Assembly (NCBI RefSeq): GCF_004341625.1
Contig: NZ_SLZG01000004.1
Span: 434,001-498,000 of the forward strand
Origin: Rhizobium sp. BK376
Lineage (GTDB): Bacteria; Pseudomonadota; Alphaproteobacteria; Rhizobiales; Rhizobiaceae
Reading direction: 5' to 3'
Length of the DNA: 64,000 nt
Of the stretch, positions 48,511-58,281 are shown one piece after another. Under the pieces are notes generated by a model that was not told where the DNA came from, did not search any database, and was given only the letters and a program-made list of their open reading frames with translations. A program made the translations under genes and the position numbers. Every line of letters starts with the position of its first letter. Position 1 is the first letter of the stretch.

Positions 48511-50028
48511 TTATGATTCGCTTTCGCCTATTCCAGCCCTTGTACACCAATCGCGCAAGGGGGAGAGTGCTTCATGCTCGAAGGCGACCTTGAGATAGGT
48601 AAGCGTTCTCGGCATGTGCTTGAGATAACCGGGCTTGCCGTCGCGCTTGAGCAGCCGGACCCAGAGGCCGGCAAGCTTGCAGTTGCGCTGCGCCGACATG
48701 ATCGCCCAGCTCTTCAGGAAAGTCGGCTCGTCAAACCCCGCCTCCAGCCGACGAAGCGCCAGATAGTCGCCCATCAGCTGGTCCTGAAGCGGACGGTCGA
48801 TCGTGACCCTGGCGTCCTGGACGATGGAGGCGAGATCATAGGCGGTCGGCCCGATCATGGCGTCCTGGAAGTCGATCATGCCGATGCGCTTCAGGCCATG
48901 CTCGTTCGGCCGCCAGATGATATTCGGGGAATGAAAGTCCCTGAGCAGCAGGTTTTTTTCCGCGCTGTTAAGCTCGTCGATCAGATGATCCCAGATCGCT
49001 AGATATTCCGCCCGCTCCGCATTACTTGCCTCGCGCCCGCTTTTCCACGGCAAGTGCCAGTCAACCAGCAGCCGCGCTTCCATCTTCATCGCGACCCGGT
49101 CGAAATCGGGAATGTGATGGATATGATCGGGCGTGACCGGGATGTCCTGCGGCATGGGAAGCGAATGCAGATGCGCGAGACAGGCAACACTTTCCCGATA
49201 ACGCTCGGGGATCGGCAGTCCTTCGGTATCGAGAACACCCTCGGTGCCGAGATCCTCGATCAGGAGAATGCCCGCATCGTAGTCCACGCCATAGATCTCG
49301 GGTGCGGCGAAGCCGTCATCTCTAAGCACATTCGCCAGCGCTACGAAGGGGTAGGCATCCTCGGCAAGATGCGCCACCTTCGGATATGGTTTGCCGTCGA
49401 GAACCGGCGGGCCGTCGGGGCGGCGCGGCCAGTCCATCAGGATTTGGCGCGCGCTGCCGTCCGCCGGATAGACCGATTCATAGGCGCGCAGCGATGCATC
49501 GCCGGTCAGGAACCGCCGCCTTGCGTCGGCAAGACCATTGGCGGCGAGGAAGGCGCGGATATCGAGCACGCGCCGAATACGCGCCATCTCCTGCTCTGGT
49601 GCTTTTATCGTGACACGCCGGCCTTTGCCTTCATGTTCGAGCTTCAGGTTGATGCGCGAGGCGGGCAGATCGCCCTCCGCCATTTCCGGCCATTCGACGA
49701 TGCAGATGCCGTTCTGCAAAGCCTCGTCAAAGCCGAGTTCCACCAACTCATCGGGATGGCCGAGGCGATAGAGATCGAAATGGGAAACCGGAATGCGCAG
49801 ATCGTAGGATTGCACGAGCGTGAATGTCGGGCTCGGGACGTCGAGGCTGTCGTCGTCGGCGATCGCGCGCAGCAGGGCACGGGCAAGTGAGGACTTGCCG
49901 GCCCCCAGGTCGCCGGAGAGCGCCAGGCAATCGCGCGCTTTCAGCGCCAGGGCGAGGTCTTCACCAAGCAATGCGGTTGTTGCGTCGTCTTCCAGGAAAA
50001 TAGAAATGGCGTCGTCTGCTGCAATCAT
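48511..50028 (-). CDS. tsaE: TsaE-AmgK fusion: t6A ATPase plus MurNAc/GlcNAc kinase-like domain
   Basis: A 505-residue two-domain protein. Residues 1-155 are TsaE, the ATPase for threonylcarbamoyl-adenosine of tRNA: P-loop GDLGAGKSS at 39-47, then SPTFTLVQSYD and HFDLYRL. Residues about 165-505 are an aminoglycoside-phosphotransferase-fold kinase like AmgK, which phosphorylates MurNAc at C1: LIEDLG, catalytic LLRDFHSPNIIW and IDFQDAMIGP. Two enzymes of unrelated pathways share one chain. Start ATG 50028 overlaps the divL stop by four bases; an upstream ATG adds 15 residues inside divL. Confidence 0.9.
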   Translation of the reverse strand: MIAADDAISIFLEDDATTALLGEDLALALKARDCLALSGDLGAGKSSLARALLRAIADDDSLDVPSPTFTLVQSYDLRIPVSHFDLYRLGHPDELVELGFDEALQNGICIVEWPEMAEGDLPASRINLKLEHEGKGRRVTIKAPEQEMARIRRVLDIRAFLAANGLADARRRFLTGDASLRAYESVYPADGSARQILMDWPRRPDGPPVLDGKPYPKVAHLAEDAYPFVALANVLRDDGFAAPEIYGVDYDAGILLIEDLGTEGVLDTEGLPIPERYRESVACLAHLHSLPMPQDIPVTPDHIHHIPDFDRVAMKMEARLLVDWHLPWKSGREASNAERAEYLAIWDHLIDELNSAEKNLLLRDFHSPNIIWRPNEHGLKRIGMIDFQDAMIGPTAYDLASIVQDARVTIDRPLQDQLMGDYLALRRLEAGFDEPTFLKSWAIMSAQRNCKLAGLWVRLLKRDGKPGYLKHMPRTLTYLKVAFEHEALSPLRDWCTRAGIGESES

Positions 50029-52607
50029 TCGGCTGCGACGGAGTGGGGCAGATCGGCGGACGGGATGCGGCATATGACCGTCGTGCCCTTGCCGGGCTGG
50101 CTGTCGATCGACACCTTGCCGTTGTGCAGGCTGACGAAGCTTTCGACGATCGAGAGGCCGAGGCCCGCGCCGTTGCGCTTGCCGCCCTTGCCGCTGGCGA
50201 AGCGGTTGAATACAGCGCGCATCATCTCTTCAGGAATGCCCGGCCCCTTGTCGGCGACGGAGAAGACGAAATCCGTGCCCTCACGGTGGCATTTCAGCGA
50301 GATGATCGAGCCTTCGGGTGCAAAATTCGCAGCGTTGTTCAAAAGTTTGAGCAGGATCTGCTTCAGGCGCTGCTGGTCGGCGACGAGACTGCCGAGGTGT
50401 GCCGGGACGAGAATCTCGAGCGTCACGCCGCTCTCCTGCAGCCGGTCGGCGATCTGGATCGAAACGTCGTCCAGCAGCTCGTCCAGCCGGATCTCGGAAT
50501 AATTCAGTCGCATGATGCCGGCGTCGACCGTAGCAAGGTCGAGAATGTCGTTGACCAGAGTGAGCAGAAGCGAAGACGAGGTCGAAATATGATCGATATA
50601 TTCCGCCTGCCGATCGTTCAGCGGCCCGATGCCAGGGGTCTTCAGGAGATCGGTGAAGCCAATGATGTTGGTGAGCGGTGACCGCAATTCGTAGGAAACG
50701 TGCTGTACGAAATCGTTCTTCAGCTCGTCGGCCTTGCGCAGCGCTTCGTTCTTTTCCGTCAGGGCCCGCTCGGCGCGGACACTGTCCGTCATGTTGACGA
50801 AGGTCAGCATCGTCTGCGCGTTGGGTAACGGGATGATCGCGTAATCCAGCACCAGGCCGGAGAAGAGCTCGAGCGTTCCCTGCGAGGAGGGCCGTTCGTC
50901 ATCGAAGCTGGTGATCTGCTCTGCAAAGCGGTTCCAGCCATCCGGCCCGTCATAGGAAGGGGCGCAGGCATCTGCCAGACCGCGAATATGGGTGCCCGGC
51001 GCAGCCTGGGCCTCGGTGATGCCCCAGAGCGCCCGGAAAGCGGGGTTGGAAAGCCGGATGCGGCCATCCGGGCCGAACACGGCGACGCCTTCGGAGAGGT
51101 GATCGATCGTCTCGCCCTGTACCTTGACCAGCGTATTGTAGCGCGTCTCGAGATCGACCTGTTCCGTCAGGTTCTCGAAGACCCAGGTGGCGCCGCCCTG
51201 CGGATGCGCGGTCGCGAATACCCGGAGAATCTGCCCGTTCGGCAGATGCCAGAGATCGGATTGTGTATCGAGCGATCGATAGACCGACAGCGCTCCGTCC
51301 TTCCAGCTCTTCCAGTTCAGCGAATCCGGCAGCTTCTTGGCGGCGCGGAGCCGTTCCAGCAGCTCGCCATTGTCCGGCTTGGATTCGAGGAAGGCGATAT
51401 CGAATTCCCAGAGGCTGACGAAAGCCTGATTGTAGAATTGCAGGCGGCGCTCGCCATCGAAGATCGCAACGGGAGTGGCCAGATGATCCAGCGTTTCGGC
51501 GTGGCTCTTCAACGTGCGCTGGAGTTCGGCGCGAACCGCCTCCGTTTCTGAAACGTCGATGGCGATGCCGGCAGAACCGTTCGGAACCTTGACGTCAACG
51601 ACATCGAAGAATGTGCGGTTGCCATGGACGACCGTCGAAATCTTGTCGTGGAATGGCGATTCGGGCGTGGCCAGCGCGCGGATCCGCTCGCGGGAAATGG
51701 TCGGAAGAAATTCACGGCTCTCCCGCAGAGCTTCCTCCGGGGTAACCGCTTCGACGGCATCGCCATAGGCTTGGTTGACCCAGGTGAGCCTGCCCTGCGG
51801 ATCGCGTTGCCAGACCGGCAGGTCGATGGCGTCGAGCAATCCCTGGAAGGCCGAGATCGACGTCATCAGCCGGTCCCGCTCGATCTTCAGTTCCGCCAGT
51901 TCGGCGCGCAGGTTGTTGAGCGCGATGAAGCGAACGAAGGCACGCCCGCCGGAAATGCGGCCCTGCGCCTCCAATATCTCTTCACGGTTGGTCTCGACGA
52001 CCATGTCGAAACCCTGTCCGCTGCTGCGCAATTTGTCGATCGACTTGTCAAGTTCTGCAGCAGACCAGGATTTCAGCCAGAGGCCGAATGCAAGGAATTC
52101 ATTGTCCTGCGGCGCGCCTGTTTCGGCAGGCAGTTGGCCGAGAAGTTCCGGCCGTGCGTCCGGGCCATCCCAGATCACGATCCTGCGGTTCTTGTCGGCG
52201 ATCAGGGCCTGGTATTGAGAAATACGCTGATTGGCATCTGACAGAGCCGAACGGATCTCGCGGCTCTCCGTTTCGATGTTGCCGCGCTGCCGCACCATCC
52301 AGATGGCGGAGAGAAGTGCCGCCGAAACAATGCCGATGACGACGGAAAAGGTAACCATTTCGGAAGAGGTAAACAGGCGTGTCGTTTCCGGGACTTTCGC
52401 CTGCGCAAGCGCAGGGCCTGCGATCGCAGCCAGGGCCGTTCCGGACGCGTAGAGTGCTAGAAGACGTGCCACGGCACTCGCCTTCCGGAACACATGGTAT
52501 CGCCCGATCTTTTGACCATCTGCTCTTTTCCCGCCATGCCTTTGCATCGCGGACGCATAGGATGATGCATCCGCCTGCTCAGGCAGGCTGTCCTTCATTT
52601 CCGACAT
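50025..52607 (-). CDS. divL: DivL: sensor-kinase homologue with tyrosine at the phosphorylation site
   Basis: An 860-residue cell-cycle regulator. Membrane segments at about 43-68 and 85-104, PAS domains in the middle (about 245-350, 365-480, 500-610), a dimerisation helix and a HATPase domain (LLKLLNNAANFAPEG, DKGPGIPEE, GAGLGLSIVESF). The usual H-box histidine is replaced: HVSYELRSPLT puts Tyr639 at the site, the hallmark of DivL, which controls CckA-CtrA phosphoflow. Start taken at 52607; 52676 or 52598 are possible. First gene of divL-tsaE/amgK-murU-addB-addA. Confidence 0.93.
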   Translation of the reverse strand: MSEMKDSLPEQADASSYASAMQRHGGKRADGQKIGRYHVFRKASAVARLLALYASGTALAAIAGPALAQAKVPETTRLFTSSEMVTFSVVIGIVSAALLSAIWMVRQRGNIETESREIRSALSDANQRISQYQALIADKNRRIVIWDGPDARPELLGQLPAETGAPQDNEFLAFGLWLKSWSAAELDKSIDKLRSSGQGFDMVVETNREEILEAQGRISGGRAFVRFIALNNLRAELAELKIERDRLMTSISAFQGLLDAIDLPVWQRDPQGRLTWVNQAYGDAVEAVTPEEALRESREFLPTISRERIRALATPESPFHDKISTVVHGNRTFFDVVDVKVPNGSAGIAIDVSETEAVRAELQRTLKSHAETLDHLATPVAIFDGERRLQFYNQAFVSLWEFDIAFLESKPDNGELLERLRAAKKLPDSLNWKSWKDGALSVYRSLDTQSDLWHLPNGQILRVFATAHPQGGATWVFENLTEQVDLETRYNTLVKVQGETIDHLSEGVAVFGPDGRIRLSNPAFRALWGITEAQAAPGTHIRGLADACAPSYDGPDGWNRFAEQITSFDDERPSSQGTLELFSGLVLDYAIIPLPNAQTMLTFVNMTDSVRAERALTEKNEALRKADELKNDFVQHVSYELRSPLTNIIGFTDLLKTPGIGPLNDRQAEYIDHISTSSSLLLTLVNDILDLATVDAGIMRLNYSEIRLDELLDDVSIQIADRLQESGVTLEILVPAHLGSLVADQQRLKQILLKLLNNAANFAPEGSIISLKCHREGTDFVFSVADKGPGIPEEMMRAVFNRFASGKGGKRNGAGLGLSIVESFVSLHNGKVSIDSQPGKGTTVICRIPSADLPHSVAAE

Positions 52608-52744
52608 TCGCGGTCTGTCTCCGTCCTGTAATGTGCCGCATTTCGACAAGACATCCCATTTTCGCAGCGTCACCAAAGTGTTGCCAGCTACGAATCAAGT
52701 CTGAGAAGAATACCGTTTAAGGGAATCTGCGGAAAGGGCGGAGC

Positions 52745-52781
52745 TCAAAAAATAAGCCGCGGCATTTGTCAATGCCGCGGC
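52745..52781 (-). terminator. Terminator of ahcY
   Basis: 11-bp perfect stem GCCGCGGCATT/AATGCCGCGGC with a four-base loop, followed on the minus strand by TTATTTTTTG. It separates ahcY from divL. Confidence 0.9.
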
Positions 52782-52811
52782 CACAACATCTTGTGGATAT
52801 TGAGTCTAGAC

Positions 52812-54212
52812 TTAGTACCTGTAGTGGTCGGCCTTGAAAGGACCCTGCGGGCTGACGCCGATATAGGCGGCCTGCTCGGCGGAGAGTTCCGTAAGCTTTA
52901 CGCCAAGCTTTGCGAGATGCAGGCGAGCGACCTTCTCGTCGAGATGCTTCGGCAGAATGTAGACTTCATTCTTGTATTCGCCGGGCTTGGTGAAGAGCTC
53001 GATCTGCGCCAGCGTCTGGTTGGTGAACGAGGCAGACATGACGAAGGACGGGTGACCCGTGGCGTTGCCGAGGTTCAGCAGGCGGCCTTCCGAGAGCAGG
53101 ATGATGCGGTTGCCCTTCGGGAACTCGATCATGTCGACCTGCGGCTTGATGTTCGTCCACTTCAGGTTACGAAGTGCTGCAACTTCGATTTCGTTGTCGA
53201 AGTGGCCGATATTGCCAACGATCGCCATGTCCTTCATCGCGCGCATGTGGTCGATGCGGATGACGTCCTTGTTGCCGGTCGTGGTGATGAAGATGTCGGC
53301 CGAGGAGACGACGTCTTCAAGCAGCACGACTTCAAAGCCGTCCATGGCAGCCTGCAGCGCGCAGATCGGGTCGGCTTCCGTGACCTTGACGCGGGCGCCG
53401 GCGCCGGCGAGCGATGCTGCCGAACCCTTGCCAACGTCGCCGTAGCCGCAGACGACAGCGACCTTGCCGGCCATCATCACGTCGGTGCCGCGACGGATAC
53501 CGTCGACCAGCGATTCCTTGCAGCCGTACTTGTTGTCGAACTTCGATTTGGTGACCGAGTCGTTGACGTTGATCGCCGGAAAGGGCAGCAGGCCCTTCTT
53601 GGAGAGTTCATACAGTCGGTGAACGCCTGTTGTCGTTTCTTCGGTAACGCCCTTGATCGCGTCGCGCTGCTTGGTGAACCAGCCCGGCGATGCCTTCAGG
53701 CGCTTCTTGATCTGTGCAAAGAGGATTTCCTCTTCTTCGGAATGCGGGCTCGACAGCACGTCTTCACCAGCTTCGGCGCGAGCGCCGAGCAGGATGTACA
53801 TGGTGGCGTCGCCGCCGTCGTCGAGGATCATGTTCGACAGGCCGCCATCGGCCCACTGGAAGATCTTGTCGGTATATTCCCAATATTCAGTGAGCGACTC
53901 GCCCTTGACGGCGAAGACCGGGATACCGGCAGCGGCGATCGCTGCAGCGGCATGGTCCTGCGTCGAGAAGATGTTGCAGGATGCCCAGCGAACTTCGGCG
54001 CCGAGTGCGATCAGCGTCTCGATGAGAACGCCCGTCTGGATCGTCATGTGGAGCGAACCGGTGATGCGGGCGCCCTTGAGCGGCTTCTTCTCGCCGAATT
54101 CGGCGCGGCAAGCCATCAGGCCCGGCATTTCGGTTTCGGCGATCGAGAGTTCCTTGCGGCCAAACTCCGCAAGCCCGATATCGGCGACGAGGTAGTCCTT
54201 TTCAGTGCTCAT
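52812..54212 (-). CDS. ahcY: S-adenosylhomocysteinase
   Basis: NAD-dependent hydrolysis of S-adenosylhomocysteine to adenosine and homocysteine, which prevents inhibition of methyltransferases. 466 residues. [18 protein letters not shown] start at 54212; a longer in-frame extension of 65 residues is rejected. [17 protein letters not shown] substrate loop, NAD motif [10 protein letters not shown], and C-terminal KADHYRY. Its upstream region has a palindromic operator candidate; no SAH riboswitch is recognised in the leader. Confidence 0.98.
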   Translation of the reverse strand: MSTEKDYLVADIGLAEFGRKELSIAETEMPGLMACRAEFGEKKPLKGARITGSLHMTIQTGVLIETLIALGAEVRWASCNIFSTQDHAAAAIAAAGIPVFAVKGESLTEYWEYTDKIFQWADGGLSNMILDDGGDATMYILLGARAEAGEDVLSSPHSEEEEILFAQIKKRLKASPGWFTKQRDAIKGVTEETTTGVHRLYELSKKGLLPFPAINVNDSVTKSKFDNKYGCKESLVDGIRRGTDVMMAGKVAVVCGYGDVGKGSAASLAGAGARVKVTEADPICALQAAMDGFEVVLLEDVVSSADIFITTTGNKDVIRIDHMRAMKDMAIVGNIGHFDNEIEVAALRNLKWTNIKPQVDMIEFPKGNRIILLSEGRLLNLGNATGHPSFVMSASFTNQTLAQIELFTKPGEYKNEVYILPKHLDEKVARLHLAKLGVKLTELSAEQAAYIGVSPQGPFKADHYRY

Positions 54213-54337
54213 GAAGGTCTCCAGCCTGGACGAAGCATCCGGACCGCCGGCGATCGGGCGACGGAATGCAAGATTGCGCACGCAATGCGCGGAATGATGC
54301 CCGTTTAGCAGTCTTGGAGCGGGAAAGCAATAAGGAT

Positions 54338-54363
54338 ATAAAGAAGTCTTTATGTCTTTATAT
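54338..54363. promoter_or_regulatory. ahcY operator: palindrome plus repeated half-site
   Basis: ATAAAGA-AG-TCTTTAT (54338-54353) is a perfect 7-bp inverted repeat. A second half-site TCTTTATAT lies at 54355-54363, eight bases after the first. Located about 125 bases before the ahcY ATG and just past ptsH. An ArsR-type regulator of the SahR kind controls ahcY in some proteobacteria; that match is inference only. Confidence 0.55.
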
Positions 54364-54375
54364 GGTTGGCGGCAG

Positions 54376-54651
54376 CTAGATCTCTTCGCCGAACTTGTTC
54401 TGGACAAGCTGATCCAAAGCTTCGAGAGCCTCGGCAGCCTGGTTTCCGCTTGCCGTGACGAGAACGCTGCAGCCTGGGCTTGCGGCGAGCATCATCAGCC
54501 CCATGATCGAATTGCCTCCGACCGTCGTCCCGTCCCTGGAAACGGTGATCGCAGCGTCAAAGGCCTCGACTGTCTGGACGAATTTCGCCGAGGCGCGCGC
54601 GTGCAGGCCTCGCTTGTTGATGATCAGGAGTTCGCGGGAGTGCGATGTCAT
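54376..54651 (-). CDS. ptsH: HPr-family phosphocarrier protein
   Basis: A 91-residue PTS phosphocarrier, probably for the regulatory nitrogen PTS because no sugar EIIBC is nearby. Active-site histidine His17 in [12 protein letters not shown], and Ser48 in [10 protein letters not shown] at the position of the regulatory serine of Firmicute HPr, a potential target of the HPr kinase gene upstream. ATG at 54651 (MTSHSREL); the longer in-frame start overlaps the EIIA gene. 19 bases after it. Confidence 0.95.
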   Translation of the reverse strand: MTSHSRELLIINKRGLHARASAKFVQTVEAFDAAITVSRDGTTVGGNSIMGLMMLAASPGCSVLVTASGNQAAEALEALDQLVQNKFGEEI

Positions 54652-54670
54652 GGATGGAGCGGATGCCTCG

Positions 54671-55072
54671 TTATTTGCCGCTGAGCACACGGCTCGCCAC
54701 GTTGATATATTTACGTCCCGCTTCCGAAGCCTCGACCAAGGCCTTTTCCATGTTGTTCTCGCCACGCACACCGGCAAGCTTGATCAGCATCGGTAAGTTG
54801 ACGCCGGCAATCACTTCGGTGTGGCCGCTGCTCATGACTGAAATCGCCAGATTGGAGGGTGTACCCCCGAACATGTCAGTTAGAATGATGACGCCATGGC
54901 CGTCGTCGGCCGCAGAGACGGCCTGCAATATGTCCTGGCGTCTCTGATCCATATCGTCTTCGGGACCGATCGATACAGTTTCTATGAATTTCTGCGGACC
55001 AACGACATGCTCGACTGCATGGCGAAACTCTTCAGCCAGCTTGCCATGAGTGACAAGCACAAGTCCGATCAT
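54671..55072 (-). CDS. Mannose-type PTS EIIA component
   Basis: A 133-residue EIIA-Man family protein without EIIB/EIIC partners here; in alphaproteobacteria such orphans are regulatory. Phospho-acceptor His9 in LVTHGKLAEEF, and DMFGGTPSN near residues 67-75. ATG at 55072 is set by the family N-terminus MIGLVLVTHG with GGGAG upstream. Between hprK and ptsH. Confidence 0.92.
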   Translation of the reverse strand: MIGLVLVTHGKLAEEFRHAVEHVVGPQKFIETVSIGPEDDMDQRRQDILQAVSAADDGHGVIILTDMFGGTPSNLAISVMSSGHTEVIAGVNLPMLIKLAGVRGENNMEKALVEASEAGRKYINVASRVLSGK

Positions 55073-55224
55073 GATGTTAATGCTCCCATCGCATAAGCAA
55101 TCCGGGTGGCCCCATATCGCAATGCAGCAATCTCGTCCACCGTGGGGGGACATCTTGGCGATGAAAAGACGAAGTGCAAGCCTAAAATATCGAAATCGGA
55201 TTGTCGCTGCGGCTCGGTCACGTA

Positions 55225-55677
55225 TCAATTCAACCTGATCGGGATTTTCGCCATAATTATGGCAAGCGGATTGATGGCCGTCGAGGAGATGCGGATCACC
55301 GGCAGCGAAATACCCTCCACCACTTCGATCTGCTCGTTTTCGTCAGGCAGCCGTTCGGCTGTGTTGGGATCGCCCGGCAGCACCGCAAAATGGATGAGAA
55401 CCGGCGAAATATAGGGAATGCGCAGAATCCCCGTTCCCCGCACCTCCATCAGGCCGGCGATCGCCGGCGGGCATTCCGCAATGACGTGGCCGTTGCGCAG
55501 CGATACCAATACGCGGTCGTCGGCAACAAGCGCGGAGAAGAGGCCGAGGGGCTTTGCGGCCGCAAGGCATGAAAAAGCAATCGAGGACTTGCCCACCCCC
55601 GATGGTCCGAGGAAGAGAAGGCCGGTCGTGGCGACGACGATCGCCGTTCCGTGTATGTTGGTAACGTCGTCCATCAT
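55225..55677 (-). CDS. hprK: Short HPr kinase/phosphorylase (catalytic domain only)
   Basis: A 150-residue HprK, about half the Firmicute length because the N-terminal domain is absent, the normal alphaproteobacterial form. P-loop GPSGVGKSS at 24-32, DDRVLVS, and the signature GLMEVRGTGILRIPY. Expected to phosphorylate the serine of HPr. Its ATG overlaps the chvG stop by four bases (a second ATG three bases on is possible), linking sensor and PTS genes. Confidence 0.93.
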   Translation of the reverse strand: MMDDVTNIHGTAIVVATTGLLFLGPSGVGKSSIAFSCLAAAKPLGLFSALVADDRVLVSLRNGHVIAECPPAIAGLMEVRGTGILRIPYISPVLIHFAVLPGDPNTAERLPDENEQIEVVEGISLPVIRISSTAINPLAIIMAKIPIRLN

Positions 55678-57464
55678 GCGTGCGCTTCAGCCGGTAGTGA
55701 GAGGATGAAGCGAGCGCCGATTGGATGGGCGTCCTCGCCGTCGGTAATGTTTTCGGCCCTCAGCGATCCACCATGAGCCTCGGCAATCTGCCTGCTGATG
55801 GAGAGCCCCAGGCCGGAATTCTGCCCGAAACCTTCCGATTCGGGCCGGTCTGTATAAAAGCGTTCGAAGATGCGGTCGATATCCTCGGCCTGGATGCCAG
55901 GGCCGTTGTCCTCGACATAGATGACGCAGCGGGTGCGCGTCCGCACTAGCCGGACGATGATCTTGCCGCCCTCCGCAGGTACGAAGGATCTCGCGTTCTC
56001 GATGAGGTTGGTGATGATCTGGCCGATGCGAAGATCGTGCCCGTTGGTCACGAAGCGGGTTTTCGCTCCAGGCTTGCGATCGACGACATATTCGATCTCG
56101 ACCGGCTTCTTGGTGTGGCGAACCTGTCTCGAAAGGTCGACGAGGTCGCGCAGCAGGATTTCCATGTCCACCGGTCCGGCATCGCTGCGCGCAAGTTCGG
56201 CGTCGAGACGGGAGGCGTCAGAAATATCGCTGATCAGGCGGTCGAGACGCCGGACATCGTGCTGGATGACGTCCATCAGCCGTTTCTTGGAATCCTCGTT
56301 GCGGGCGAGCGGCAATGTTTCCACGGCGCTTCTGAGCGACGTCAGCGGATTCTTCAGCTCGTGGCTGACATCGGCGGCAAAGCTTTCAATCGCGTCGATG
56401 CGGTCGTAAAGCGCCGTTGTCATCTCGCGCAAGGCGATGGAAAGATTGCCGATTTCGTCCTGGCGGGCGGAAAAGTCCGGGATCTCCTCGCGCTCCTTGG
56501 ATCCCCGGCGTACACGAATGGCCGCCGCCGACAGGCGTCTCAGCGGGTTGGCGATGGTGGAGGAAAGAAGCAGCGACAGCACGACGTTGACGAGCGTGGC
56601 GACACCGAAGACGCGCATGATCGCGAGGCGCTCGGCATGGACGATCTTGTCGATATCGCCGGCCTGGGTCGACAGAAGGAGGACACCGAGCACGGCGCGG
56701 AAACGCTGAATCGGCACTGCGACGGAAACGATCAACTCGCCCTTTTCGGTCGTGCGCACAACCGCGCCCCGGACGCCTGTCAGCGCGTTCATCACCTCAG
56801 GATAGATCGAGCCGTCGCCGCCTGGCGCTTCCTTGTAAACGGGAAGATTGCCGGGCTGTAGCATCTTGTTCAGCAGGCCGCTGAACCAGTCCGACCAGCT
56901 TTGGGTCTCATCCTCGACCGGCGGCAGATCGAAGCGCAACACCTGTCCGCGGGAATAGAGATGGCGCGAATCCAGCAGGAGATTGGCATCGGCGTCGAAG
57001 ATGCGGGCGCGCGTATGCGTTGGCGAGATCAGCCGCCGCAGAACTGGCGCGACCTTTTCCGGATCGATCGGGAACTCCAGGTCCTCATCGTTGGGAACAG
57101 GCGTAATGCTCTGCCCGGCTTGAAGCTCGAGCAGCTTCTGCGGGTCGATCGTGATGGAATTGGTATCGACTGAGGCCGAAGCGGAGACGGCACCGGCGAT
57201 GATCTCGCCTTGCGTGAGCAGGCTCTCGACACGGGCGTCGATCAGGCCCTCGCGAAACTGATTGAGATAAAGGATACCGCCGACAAGGACGACCAATGCG
57301 GTCAGATTGAAGAACAGGATACGCCGGGTCAGGCTCGAAAAAACGGCGTTGCCGAAAATCCGTCGGATAAGCGTAAAAGGATGGGTCCAACGCCTGCGCG
57401 CGATGCGAACGCCACCTGGGCTATCCGTATCGTCTAGATCTCTATGCTGCACGAGTTGTGCCAA
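55674..57464 (-). CDS. chvG: ChvG (ExoS) sensor histidine kinase
   Basis: A 596-residue membrane kinase of the ChvG-ChvI acid/envelope response controlling exopolysaccharide, motility and symbiosis or virulence genes. Membrane helices near 46-66 and 280-305 flank a periplasmic sensor domain; a HAMP region follows, H-box SHELKNPL with His368, then HATPase motifs NLIENARSF, DNGPGIQ and GLGLSIS. Start taken at TTG 57464 after a GGGCGGC-type site; a GTG five codons later is possible. 79 bases after chvI. Confidence 0.95.
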   Translation of the reverse strand: MAQLVQHRDLDDTDSPGGVRIARRRWTHPFTLIRRIFGNAVFSSLTRRILFFNLTALVVLVGGILYLNQFREGLIDARVESLLTQGEIIAGAVSASASVDTNSITIDPQKLLELQAGQSITPVPNDEDLEFPIDPEKVAPVLRRLISPTHTRARIFDADANLLLDSRHLYSRGQVLRFDLPPVEDETQSWSDWFSGLLNKMLQPGNLPVYKEAPGGDGSIYPEVMNALTGVRGAVVRTTEKGELIVSVAVPIQRFRAVLGVLLLSTQAGDIDKIVHAERLAIMRVFGVATLVNVVLSLLLSSTIANPLRRLSAAAIRVRRGSKEREEIPDFSARQDEIGNLSIALREMTTALYDRIDAIESFAADVSHELKNPLTSLRSAVETLPLARNEDSKKRLMDVIQHDVRRLDRLISDISDASRLDAELARSDAGPVDMEILLRDLVDLSRQVRHTKKPVEIEYVVDRKPGAKTRFVTNGHDLRIGQIITNLIENARSFVPAEGGKIIVRLVRTRTRCVIYVEDNGPGIQAEDIDRIFERFYTDRPESEGFGQNSGLGLSISRQIAEAHGGSLRAENITDGEDAHPIGARFILSLPAEAHA

Positions 57465-57543
57465 GCCGCCGCCCTTTCAAAGAGCAGGAACCGGCAATCC
57501 TGCCCACATTCTTCATTCGATGCCCTTTGCCTTGTGGATGGCG

Positions 57544-58281
57544 TTACGCTGCTTCGCGGAAGCGGTATCCGACTCCGTAGAGCGTTTCGATCATATCAAA
57601 ATCGAGATCAACCATCTTGAATTTCTTGCGAAGACGCTTGATGTGGCTGTCAATCGTGCGGTCATCCACATAAACTTGCTCATCATAGGCCGCATCCATC
57701 AGCGCATCGCGACTTTTCACCACGCCAGGGCGCTGGGCGAGCGAGTGGAGAATCAAAAATTCCGTCACTGTCAGCGTGACCGGCTCGCCCTTCCAGGTGC
57801 AGGTATGACGCTCCTGGTCCATGACGAGCTGGCCGCGTTCCAGCGAACGGGCCTGCTGCACGGCACCGGGCTTGGCCGCGACACCCGCTGTTCCTCCTGT
57901 CGTAGCCACGGCTTCCCGGGCCGAGGCACGCCTCAAGACCGCCTTGACGCGCTCGACCAGCAGGCGCTGGGAGAAGGGCTTTGTGATGAAGTCGTCGGCG
58001 CCCATCTTCAGGCCGAAGAGCTCATCGATCTCCTCATCCTTGGACGTTAGGAAAATCACCGGCATGTCGGATTTCTGCCGCAGGCGACGCAACAATTCCA
58101 TGCCGTCCATGCGGGGCATCTTGATGTCGAAAATAGCCAGCTGCGGCGGGCGAGCCAGAAGACCGTCGAGCGCGGAAGCACCGTCCGTATAGGTCTCGAC
58201 CTTGTATCCTTCAGCTTCCAGAGCAATCGAAACGGAAGTGAGAATATTGCGGTCGTCATCTACGAGCGCGATTGTCAGCAT
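57544..58281 (-). CDS. chvI: ChvI response regulator
   Basis: A 245-residue OmpR-type regulator and partner of ChvG. Receiver acidic pocket DDD near 8-10, phospho-acceptor Asp52 in [10 protein letters not shown], Lys in FLTSKD; C-terminal winged helix with [35 protein letters not shown] at 58281 has GGAG nine bases upstream, preferred over an in-frame ATG six codons earlier. Divergent from pckA, the order seen in Agrobacterium and Sinorhizobium. Confidence 0.97.
   Translation of the reverse strand: MLTIALVDDDRNILTSVSIALEAEGYKVETYTDGASALDGLLARPPQLAIFDIKMPRMDGMELLRRLRQKSDMPVIFLTSKDEEIDELFGLKMGADDFITKPFSQRLLVERVKAVLRRASAREAVATTGGTAGVAAKPGAVQQARSLERGQLVMDQERHTCTWKGEPVTLTVTEFLILHSLAQRPGVVKSRDALMDAAYDEQVYVDDRTIDSHIKRLRKKFKMVDLDFDMIETLYGVGYRFREAA

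Noticed and set aside
54213..54337. SAH/SAM riboswitch in the ahcY leader
   Set aside because: I looked for paired GC stems of known SAH or SAM-II/SAM-V classes and saw no convincing fold; the palindromic operator explains control better.
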